A DNA stretch of 64,000 nucleotides, from NCBI RefSeq assembly GCF_000512585.2, contig NC_089243.1, positions 2,249,742 to 2,313,741 of the forward strand. Direction: 5' to 3'. The DNA comes from Kwoniella bestiolae CBS 10118 (Eukaryota > Basidiomycota > Tremellomycetes > Tremellales > Cryptococcaceae). Each line of letters begins with the position of its first letter. The stretch's first letter is position 1. The translations under genes were made by a program, and so were the position numbers. The notes beneath the pieces were generated by a model that did no database searches, had not been told where the DNA came from, and saw nothing but the letters and a program-made list of their open reading frames with translations. This document shows, one piece after another, positions 47,971-57,274 of this stretch.

Positions 47971-48575
47971 TGTATGCCCAATTATACAATTGATCAGTTG
48001 CTGATTGTTTGCGTTTCTCCACGGCCTTTGTGTGAAAGCCCTTGAGAGCATAGAAGAGAGGCGGTCGATTATCGAACGAGGCTGATTGTAACGATAATAC
48101 TCATCAATCTCCAGAACGTATTCATCTGACGCATAAGTATTGTCGTGGTTATCTATAGACAACCATCGTGTGTATCATTCAGCAAGCAATCCAGCTGTTC
48201 TCTTTCTCGGCTACAGAGGCGTAACTTCAGGTCACCGGTAATCCACCAAAAGAAATCACCGCAGCTCTGGTCTTACTGCCTTTGCGGGGATTTTCAGAGT
48301 TCTGAGCGGGGTTCTATTTTGGTTCCCCATTGTAAGATGGGGTTTTCATCTCCACAGTAGCATCCGTCGACTTATCCTGGTCGGGTGAGTATCATCATCC
48401 GCGCTCACTGTGATCTTTATATGAGAAGCGTAGGATAAATCGCAGACTATCGTTTGGCCGGTTGATCATACACATCAGTGCGATTGACATGTTGATAAGT
48501 CTCTTATCGAGAACCCCAGCTAGCCCAAAATTCTCTCGATACGCTCACAATCTTCACTTCAACACGACCAGAACA
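47971..48575. promoter_or_regulatory. divergent promoter region
   Basis: This 605-bp region separates the 121-residue protein gene and the FAH-family gene. The left part can be read as an N-terminal extension of the former (to 48162), and the right part (from 48490) as an extension of the latter. No other element is seen. Confidence 0.4.
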
Positions 48576-49804
48576 ATGTCATCATTCTCCAGGTTGATCC
48601 GATTCATACCTAAATCATCGTCACACTCTGGGCCGCTTGTAGGCGAACCGGTGAATCCCGAAATAGATGTAGGAATAGCTTCGTATCAATCTGACACCAT
48701 CGAGGTCAATGTCTATTCGGGCAAGTCAGTGCTGAATCCGGGCGAAAGGACAGGTCAAATAGAAATTGTCGACAAGCTGTTGAGCCCATTAAGCCCTAGC
48801 GACATTGGGACCATCCGATGTATTGGCTTGAATGTGAGTATCTATTGGATCCTCGATTGATCAACCCCGAGACGTCTTCTCTACGCGCAAGCAGTAGAAT
48901 CGCTCCGCCTAGCGCTTTCCCCCCATGACCACTCTCAGAAAGGAGTAAAAATAAGCGAAGCTAATGTAGTCTCGGACAGTACATCAACCACGCCAAGGAA
49001 GTCAATCTGCCCATACCCGAAACACCAACACTCTTCATGAAACCGTCTACAGCATTGGCAGATCCCTACCCTGCACCAACTATAATACCCAAGTCCTTCG
49101 TGTCGGATGATGCAGCAGACTTTGAGTCTGAAGTAGCGCTCATCATTGGCAAAGAAGCCAAGAATGTGTCGCAGGACAACGCCCTCGATTACCTCTTGGG
49201 GTAAGTAGTCTTCAGTCCTGGATAATCCCCTAACCGGAAATGCTGACTGCTTCTGCACACTTTGCTCGTGATGGTCTGCAGTATAACTGCTGCAAACGAT
49301 ATATCCTCGAGAGAAGCGCAATTCGCCCAGTCTCAATGGTGCTATTCCAAGTCATTCGATGGCGCTTGTCCCGTCGGTCCAGCGATAGTACACAAAAGTC
49401 AGCTTGCCAAACTTGAAGACATCAGAATCTCTGGAGCGCTGAACGGCACAATGGTCCAAGACAGTAAATTGGAGTGAGTTTTACCGTCTGCTGTATAATG
49501 TCACCTCACTAAAAACCCATGGTTTCGTCCATTTTAGCGATCTTATATTCTCGATACCTAAAATAATCTCTTTCTTGTCCCAAGGCACGACACTTCCGCC
49601 TGGGACCATCATCATTACTGGGTGAGCGTTGTGTCTTCTTTCCGTATTGAATCGATCGTGCTGACCAAATTACCATACAGCACTCCCGCTGGAGTTGGGT
49701 GGTCAGCCAAGCCCAGAATTACGCTGAAAGACGGTGATGAGTTTCGAGTATTCGTCTCTCATGGAGTTGGAACTTTGATCAACAAGATTGTGGAAGAAAA
49801 GTAA
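48576..49804 (+). CDS. fumarylacetoacetate hydrolase (FAH) family enzyme
   Basis: Five exons (48576-48833, 48980-49200, 49282-49473, 49538-49621, 49681-49804) give 292 residues. Family motifs are RCIGLNYINHAKEVN, PTLFMKPSTAL, the metal-binding DFESEVALIIGKEAK, GITAANDISSREAQ, and IIITGTPAGVGWSAKPR with the C-terminal LKDGDEF. These enzymes hydrolyse or decarboxylate beta-diketo acids such as acylpyruvates, fumarylpyruvate or oxaloacetate with Mg2+. An in-frame ATG at 48490 adds about 29 residues rich in Ser, Arg and Leu with no acidic residue, resembling a mitochondrial presequence. With the monooxygenase and YCII-like protein nearby, a role in ring-cleavage product hydrolysis is plausible. 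Confidence 0.87.
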
Positions 49805-50260
49805 TTCTCCAGTAAAGGGGTATATCAGAACGGATGGGGATCAGTCCAGACCAGGGAGCGGGTGAGGATCGCATGTCATATGTAGAAACGTCATGCATAC
49901 ATGCCTGACGGATATAACATTTCCCTCACCTGAAAAAGGTGCATCTATGCACTTCCGTCACTGAGACACCACAACATACATTTCTAACAAGAAGGACTGC
50001 CAAACAACGGAAGCCGAAACGAATGCAAAATATTTGTACTGGGTTGGTGACATGCGGCGGTCACAGCGGCATTATCGGCTTGATGAGCAGGCTTCTATTG
50101 TTAGTCCCCGCCCTCAATCGGACGAACAGTGTCATCCCTGGGAATAGAATACACCACGGAGCGATGTAAAAAGCTTCATAGCAGAACACCTTAGAGAGTC
50201 TTTTACACTGTTGTTACAATAGACCATTACCTCTGTCTCTACCTGTCCAAAACTCACGAC
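49805..50260. other. intergenic
   Basis: This 456-bp spacer lies between two rightward genes. A 76-codon frame (49939-50169) has no support. No specific element is recognised. Confidence 0.45.
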
Positions 50261-50700
50261 ATGCCACTATACATCTGTTTCTGTCCCGACGCGCAGGGGG
50301 CATTTGACAAACGGGGCGAAGCTAGAGCTGACCATCTCGCCATGGGTCAAAAAGATAGGGCAGATGGCAAGACTGGTGAGTTTGTCACCTCAGGAGGAAA
50401 CGCATCGTTGCTCACCTGTAGCCTGTTCTCTTCACGACTTATAAAGTATTCGGCCGTGTTTTCATCGATGATTCAGTGTCTCATCACGAGGACCGGTCTC
50501 CTCCTACTGCAGTCGACCACGACCATTTGTCGCCCGGTACAAAAGGGTCCACCATGATTTATCGATATCATACAATTGAACAGGCTTGGGATAGGCTTCG
50601 AGCCGATCCGTACTGGTTGAAAGGTGTATGGGACAAGGAGAAAGCCACGATACATGAGCTTGCCCCAAGCTCAACCGATGAGACAATGAAGTTGATATAG
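50261..50700 (+). CDS. YCII-related domain protein
   Basis: Two exons (50261-50375, 50447-50700) give 122 residues. The fold features are MPLYICFCPDAQGAFDKRGE, ADHLAMGQKDRADGKT, VFGRVFIDDSV, GSTMIYRYHTIEQAWDRLRADPYW and a helix after GVWDKEKATI. YCII domains adopt a dimeric ferredoxin-like fold related to muconolactone isomerase; the His-Asp pair in bacterial YciI is proposed as catalytic, and here RADHL supplies a comparable His. Proximity to the FAH-family and monooxygenase genes suggests a minor role in aromatic catabolism. Confidence 0.75.
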
Positions 50701-51131
50701 TCCACTACGTACGGTGAATGACTGTATGATATACTCAAGTTGAAAGTGGTAGATGCATATTGTTCACACGATAATAAATATTGGCGCAGTAAATTCATTC
50801 AGCAATGGGATGATGGTTTGGGGCATCACAAAAGCTTGCGCCATTCATCACAAGCGGGACCCGCGCGACGGGAAAGCTCCCAATGAGGAAGGGGTCGGTT
50901 GACGGACATCGGACGAGTCTCCTTCTTTTCATGTATAACATAACTCCGAGTGAATCGCCGCGATTTTGATACCACCTGACCGCAAAGAAAGCTTCGCGGG
51001 AAAATTTTACCGCTCAGATCGACCATCACCCCAATGCCAATGAGCGTTACTTCTATGCGATGTATTGTCAGTCGCCATTCCAAAAGGAGAACTGCATCCA
51101 GCCTATGGAGACTCAGAGACCAGCGTAGACT
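50701..51131. other. intergenic
   Basis: This 431-bp spacer precedes the regulator. A minus-strand frame 50826-51272 overlaps the regulator's first exon and is rejected. Nothing else is recognised. Confidence 0.4.
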
Positions 51132-54100
51132 ATGCCGGCGACACGTACGGGCAAAACTCCCGCACCAGACACAAAAAATGAAGATTTGCACGATGCGGAC
51201 GATCGTTGTCTTTCCAATAGAGCTGTGCGTATCATCTTTATAACAAGCCCAGACATTGATAAGTTTTATCAACCGTAGTGTACCGAATGTAGTCGCTTGA
51301 AGAGAAAAGTAAGCCGCCCGTCGCTTTAAGCTCGATGGCCCACTTATCTCGAAAAACAGTGCGACCGGACGAGGCCGTGTGGGTTATGTATCAAGCTCGG
51401 TAAGCAGTGTACACAGCCCGCCCGAAGACGACGGACGAAAGAGTAGGTGCATATCCCTTTTCGCATGTTTGATAGTATACTTATCCAATCACAGGTACGT
51501 CGATGAATTGGAAACTCGATTGAATGAATTGCAAAAGCTTTCAGGCGAAAGATCATCAAGGGTACCCGAGCTCGAGATGCATCGAAGTTCGATGCCCGGC
51601 GCGGGCCCAAGTTCAAGCTCGACAGGCAGACCTTCACCTGGCGGCAGCAGTCGATCCTATGTGCACGAGTCGGATGGAAGGACTCGTGATGGGCTAGAAT
51701 TGAATCGCCTCACCTCAACATCGCCTGCCGATCTACGTGTCACATCAGTTACGGGATCCGGTTCCGCCTCCAATCCACCTCCGCCGCCGGCTTTTAATTA
51801 CCACTTTGACCCAAGCGCATCTACTGCTGCTGCTGCACCAGTCACAGCACTGGTGCCCAACGCTTCATCGTCGTCTTCTCGCCCACCATCATTGCCTCTT
51901 CTTCACTCGACTTCAACTTCGTGGCTATCACCTCCCCATCGCCCTTCACTCGGTACGGTGCCAAGCAACAGCACTGTTGTGCATCATGGTGACACCCCGT
52001 CATCGACTCGAAGTCATATGACACTGGCTCCTCCACCTCCGCATACTTCAACCAGCCGTTCACATCCACCTACGAGCGAAGTATTGGAAAGACAGCCCTC
52101 AACCGCAAGGGGTTACGAGTGGAACGAGCGACATCCTCGTGGCAAAGGAAATGATGGATATGCTTCTTTGTCTATCAAACCAGATGGCCAAGGCTACCTA
52201 GGTGAGCTCGAATGTGAGATATGTAAACGGAGTGCATAGAGCTCATCACGACCGTGTGTAGGTTTTGCATCTGGTTCAACGTTGTTACGGATATTGCAGA
52301 TATGTGCGGGCTCAATACCTTTGACAAACATTGATTCAGATTCTCCTTCCGGTCCTGCAGTCGAGGTTCCTCGACCAGATTGGAGTCCAATGATCACAGA
52401 GATCGACAGCTATCTGAACGCATATTTCGAGCTTTACCATCCTCAATATCCGGTGTTTCACGAACCGACATTCCGAGCGCAATGGAACGAGCTGATACCT
52501 CAGCCCAAACCAATGGAGTGAGTCTACAAGGGCTATATCTCTCTATAAGAGGAAGTTGTAACTGATTCAATGCGTAATGCAGGTGGGACTTCTTGTGCAA
52601 CATCGTGTTGTCTATAGGAGCTTTTTGCTCCTATCAACCAATGTATGTGGTTGACCATTTCCTCGAGCTGGCTATATCTGGAATTACCGCCGAACATCTC
52701 GAGTGCGGAAGCTTGACTCTAGTTCAGGCATTTTGCTTGTTGAGTAATCTTAGTGAGAAGAGGAACAAACCGAATTCCAATGCGGTGTATATGGGGATAG
52801 CTATCCGTCAAGCTATAGGATTGGGTCTACATAGGGAACTGCCTTTCTGGAATATCCCCCCTTTCGAAAGGGAGATCAGGTGAGTTTGAACGTCAATCGA
52901 TCGTGATACGCGCTCGCCCGCTGATGTTACACCGGGATACAGGCGTAGAACATGGTGTGCTTGTGTCGCCTTTGATGCGGGAGCGTCCATCACTTTTGGT
53001 AGACCAATCGTGAGTCATACGTTCCTCTCATTCCACTCTCAGCTGACAGTCTTGCCGTTCATGCAGCTTCAACCTTGTTACCCTGCCGAATCGGACGTCA
53101 GGATGCCGCATAATATCCATGACAAGGTGAGTGACGTCCGGGCTGGCCAGGGTATGAGAGCTCATGAGGTATATTAGTTGTTCACGCCTACTGCCAAAGA
53201 AACTCCAATCGAAGTGAGCGGGCCAACAATCTATTCGGGGATCATTCTGCATGCCCAGTTTCAGCACGAAACCAACCATATATACGCTAAGATACAATGC
53301 ACTGCGCCAGCGCCAACAGCCATCGAATGTTTGGAGATGGATCAGCGACTGGAAGACTGGTCTAAATCGATACCTGAATATCTCAGACCAGATCTATCGT
53401 CGAACTATCCCCATTGGTTGAGATTCGGTCAACATAAGATGGTCTGGAGATACTGCAATTTGCGTATCATCCTGCACCGTCGACTGTTCCTCGAAAGGGC
53501 TCTGAGAGGTTTGCCTTTATGGGTTGATGATGCTCAAGCTATGGAAGGTATGGTAGAAGCAGAGATGGAGTGCTGCAAGCGATGTCAAGACAATGCAGCG
53601 GAGACCATAACCTCGATAAATGATTTCTTCCGGAATAAATCTGGAAGGGAGAATAGACTGGAAGAATGGTACGGTTTGTGAGTCCGGCTACCCCGCGCTC
53701 CCACAGGATTGAGAATGTAGCTGATGCTCGTCTGCGGGCTCATAGACATTTCTTGTTTCAAGCGTCTTTCATACCCCTCATAGCTTTACATACGGATCGA
53801 TTCTCAACAAGAAGGCCGATATGGGAAGAACAAATCCAGCAAGCTCGATCCATCTTGAACTCCCTCAAAGACGATCCGATGGCTGAACGTTGTCTCCGAA
53901 TCATAGATTTACTTCAACCTACAGTAGCTCAACAGAATCAACCACTCTACACTGATCTATTCGCAGAAGCGAACAATTGGTTAGACGATATCTTTCAAAG
54001 TAATCCTCAATTAGGCACTGAGTTCTCCTCGATGAATGGGCCGGGAGGAGATTGGGCGCAAAATTTGTAAGTTATTCACCAGCCATAAAGTGAACCAGGG

Positions 54101-54208
54101 ATGCTGCTGATGTGTCATCAATCGTCCAGGATGCCATTTGCCGATCTTGGTACGCTCAGTAGTATTTGGCCTGGGAGCAACGCGTTCGGAGGTAATAACG
54201 GATTCTAG
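51132..54208 (+). CDS. Zn2Cys6 fungal-specific transcription factor
   Basis: Eleven exons (51132-51224, 51279-51308, 51360-51442, 51495-52201, 52262-52517, 52583-52879, 52943-53009, 53067-53126, 53178-53677, 53746-54066, 54130-54208) give 830 residues. The zinc cluster (CTECSRLKRK / CDRTRPCGLCIKLGKQC) is followed by a basic linker ARRRRTKE and a short coiled coil (YVDELETRLNELQKL), typical of Gal4-like dimerisation. A long Ser/Pro/Thr-rich linker leads to the middle-homology domain (YFELYHPQYPVFHEPTF, AVYMGIAIRQAIGLGLHREL, RRRTWCACVAFDAGASITFG). It is the last intact gene before the subtelomere and a candidate regulator of the YCII/FAH segment. Confidence 0.92.
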
Positions 54209-54591
54209 AGGACGGTTGTTGAATAATACACCGGGGAGTGGATCGAGCCAAACTCTGCAGACCTCATAGAAAGTGCACTCGCTTGGCGGATGCACAATCT
54301 CTGGAAGTCGTATTAAGCTCGTGCTTGTGATAGCATACAGTGATATAAGATTTGTCGAGACCGTGCAATATCCGACCAGTGGTTATCGTGCAGTTCGTCG
54401 GTTGATGCATGTCATGTATATCTCCTGAACAAAGTGACTGTCGTTCTGTCGCATCGCTCTGACTCTGTACACAACACAAGTCTCCTCCGACCTTCCAAAC
54501 CCAGCCGTACCTATATCAGCGCACCACCGGCTTTTGTCTTGCCTTTGGCGTGACGACATCGACGGTGAAGCAGCCTCCAGATCAACGGAGA
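54209..54591. other. intergenic between convergent genes
   Basis: This 383-bp stretch separates the regulator stop and the stop of the truncated leftward gene. Short frames on both strands are unsupported. Nothing recognised. Confidence 0.4.
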
Positions 54592-55216
54592 TACCGCATG
54601 GAACCGCTCCCCATGTCCGAAACGATGAAGACAATCTGGGCATGGGTATCTTCAGCTGCGAGGAGGACCTTTCGGACTGATGGCTCTCCGACTGAAAGAC
54701 GAATCAACAATCTGCACTCTGAGTTGGATGATTTTGATAGTCACTCACATTGTCCCACCACTTCCCATCTCCCTCGCTCCCATCTCCCTCGCTGTAGTCC
54801 CAGGTCTCCATTCATCACCGATATTCGCAGACACGATAGTGCCATCCGCCTTCCTTCTAAACCCCGCTCCCAGTACACCTTCGCAAGACCGTTGCATCGC
54901 AGCTGAACGATTGACAAATTTTAGCGGAGTCTATGAGAGCAAAACTCACATTATGTCCCGACACTGCACGCATCATACTCAGTGCTCTATTCGTAGTATG
55001 AGATCTTTGGGTCTTAGCTGTGTGACAAGCTACGGTGCTGGCTACCATCATGAAAACCGCCAGCATGATGGTCTCGTGCGCGAGGTGTATTTTTTGCCAT
55101 GACCAGTACGCTTGGTAGATTGGTTCTATCGGTTTTGCTGGATCGACCAAGCTGAAATAGGTATCGTAGATCAAAGCTGATAAAATCAAGGCGTATTCGG
55201 TGGGACGGCTTCGCAA
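54592..55216 (-). pseudogene. 5'-truncated membrane-protein gene at subtelomere junction
   Basis: Three exons on the minus strand are coherent: an upstream one (about 54951-55216) with ALILSALIYDTYFSLVDPAK and a hydrophobic helix ETIMLAVFMMVASTVACH; a middle one starting LRCNGLAKVYWERGLEG; and a last one ending AQIVFIVSDMGSGSMRYLR before a stop at 54592-54594. GT/AG signals and phases agree. No ATG opens the first exon, and the frame runs to 55216, four bases before a telomere-like GGGGGTTAGGGGG tract. The simplest reading is that a chromosome break removed the 5' end. No family is recognised. Confidence 0.5.
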
Positions 55217-55220
55217 GACC

Positions 55221-55236
55221 GGGGGTTAGGGGGTTA
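55221..55236. repeat. interstitial telomere-like tract
   Basis: GGGGGTTAGGGGGTTA at 55221-55236 is about two units of the terminal repeat, in the same orientation as the chromosome-end array. It stands at the boundary between single-copy genes and subtelomeric repeats, with a long G run 45 bp further on. This looks like a healed break or an old chromosome end. Confidence 0.65.
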
Positions 55237-55280
55237 TAAGGCCGACTAAAACATCGTGGGTTACACGCCCGTTATCGGGA

Positions 55281-55298
55281 GGGGGGGGGGGGGGGGGG
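55281..55298. repeat. 18-base G homopolymer
   Basis: Eighteen consecutive G follow a GGGAG (55277-55281 region) and precede another G8 near 55316-55323. Such a run can form a G-quadruplex or be a sequencing-collapse site; length should be treated as approximate. Confidence 0.7.
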
Positions 55299-55429
55299 CA
55301 CCTCGGACCGGACCTGGGGGGGGACCGTCGGGGTGAAATTTTCATGCATGCATCTGAGAGGCCTATCTGGCAGAGCCGAGGGCGCCGATCCCGAATCTGA
55401 AGTCGAAATGGAGCTGGGTGGGATGTGGG

Positions 55430-57020
55430 ATGGATGAAAAAAGATTTTCACCTTGACCGGTTGGACGGACCCCTTAACCCGGGATCAAATCTGGGTGGAT
55501 GAAAATCCGTCAGATTACCGACCATGCAAGCATGTATGTGATAGGAGTTATGTCATCTGGTAGAGAAGGACTCGGTCAGCGCCAGGATAAAATAGTTCCA
55601 TATGCATGGGAGTGATGTGTGATGAATGAGAATTTATTTTCACTCACCCGGTGGTCCGACCCTTAACTTGACCCCTTAGGGTCAATGACCAAGTCTGCTC
55701 CCGTTGACCTCCATCGACGCATTCAAGCAACCAAATGGATATCACCTGGTAGAGAGAGACTCGGTCAGCCAGGATAAAATAGTCTGCCATGCATGGGAGT
55801 GATGTGTGATGAGTGAGAATTTATTTCCACTCACTCGGTGGTCTGACCCCTTAGCCCGGGATCAAATCTGACCCCTTAGACCGGCAGCCTGAAAATCCTC
55901 CAGAGTGTCGACCAGGTATGTATGAGTGGGACAGAATGTATGCTACCTGGTAGGGAGAGACTCGGTCAGTCAGAATAAAATAGTCTCACATGCATGGGAG
56001 TGATGTGTGATGAGTGAGAATTTATTTTCACTCACCCGGTGGTCCGACCCTTAACTTGACCCCTTAGGGGTCGATGACCAAGTCTGCTCCCGTTGACCTC
56101 CATCGACGCATTCAAGCAACCAAATGGATATCACCTGGTAGAGAGAGACTCGGTCAGGCAGGATAAAATAGTCTGCCATGCATGGGAGTGATGTGTGATG
56201 AGTGAGAATTTATTTCCACTCACTCGGTGGTCTGACCCCTTAGCCCGGGATCAAATCTGACCCCTTAGACCGGCAGCCTGAAAATCCTCCAGAGTGTCGA
56301 CCAGGTATGTATGAGTGGGACAGAATGTATGCTACCTGGTAGGGAGAGACTCGGTCAGTCAGAATAAAATAGTCTCACATGCATGGGAGTGATGTGTGAT
56401 GAGTGAGAATTTATTTTCACTCACCCGGTGGTCCGACCCCTTAACTTGACCCCTTAGGGGTCGATGACCAAGTCTGCTCCCGTTGACCTCCATCGACGCA
56501 TTCAAGCAACCAAATGGATATCACCTGGTAGAGAGAGACTCGGTCAGGCAGGATAAAATAGTCTGCCATGCATGGGAGTGATGTGTGATGAGTGAGAATT
56601 TATTTCCACTCACTCGGTGGTCTGACCCCTTAGCCCGGGATCAAATCTGACCCCTTAGACCGGCAGCCTGAAAATCCTCCAGAGTGTCGACCAGGTATGT
56701 ATGAGTGGGACAGAATGTATGCTACCTGGTAGGGAGAGACTCGGTCAGTCAGAATAAAATAGTCTCACATGCATGGGAGTGATGTGTGATGAGTGAGAAT
56801 TTATTTTCACTCACTCGGACCTCTGACCCCTTAGCCTGACCCCTTAGCCGGTGGTGACCCAGTAGCCTCCCGATGACCTCCACGCATGCATTCAAGCAAC
56901 CAAACCTATATCATCTGGTAGAGGGAAAGCTACTCTGTCAGCATAAAATCCTTGTACATGCGTAGGACTTGAGATGTATGCATGGAAATTAATTTTCACC
57001 CACTCGGTACACTGGTGGGG
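55430..57020. repeat. subtelomeric satellite, alternating 188/201-bp monomers (389-390-bp higher-order repeat)
   Basis: The word GCATGGGAGTGATGTGTGATG recurs at 55603, 55791, 55992, 56180, 56381, 56570 and 56771, with spacings 188, 201, 188, 201, 189 and 201. Each monomer contains ACTCGGTCAG...GGATAAAATAG and GTGAGAATTTATTTYCACTCAC, the latter an imperfect palindrome. Odd and even monomers differ in the middle (AAGTCTGCTCCCGTTGACC versus GGCAGCCTGAAAATCCTCC), so the true period is 389-390 bp, present about three times and nearly identical between copies. Degenerate monomers flank it at about 55430 and 56980. No coding potential is seen. Confidence 0.9.
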
Positions 57021-57113
57021 TGGGTGACGGGATCAAATTTCAGCATGGGCTGTACCGGTCAGCACCCGATCATCTCACAGTCAGCGTTCACCGTACAGTC
57101 TGTAACACAGTGT

Positions 57114-57261
57114 CGCAGGGGATCGCAGAGCTTGCACATCTGGGAGGTCACCTGCGACAGGATGCGACAGTCTATGGTGAGAGCTGCGACAGTGTGCGCT
57201 GGAGGGGGAGGGATGGGCGACAGTGTGCGCCAGGTGGTGGAGAGGGATGCAACAGAATGCG
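57114..57261 (+). repeat. TGCG-N6-TGCG paired-site array, left
   Basis: Five pairs of half-sites spaced exactly 10 bp occur here. TGCG (or GGCG, TGCA) begins at 57153/57163, 57185/57195, 57216/57226 and 57248/57258; one pair at 57114/57124 is inverted (CGCA). The pair-to-pair distances are 32, 31 and 32 bp. The array ends 14 bp from the stop codon of the zinc-finger gene. Confidence 0.8.
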
Positions 57262-57274
57262 ACACTCACCTTAC

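Noticed and set aside
47971..48162. N-terminal extension of the 121-residue protein from an ATG at 48162
   Set aside because: The added segment is unlike the compact downstream domain; the ATG at 47970 directly precedes the conserved-looking part.
54550..54906. 118-codon plus-strand frame
   Set aside because: It overlaps the splice-consistent minus-strand truncated gene and shows no motif.
55640..56860. CCCCTTA words in the satellite as telomere repeats
   Set aside because: The telomere C-strand is CCCCTAA; CCCCTTA is its reverse, not its complement, so similarity is only compositional.
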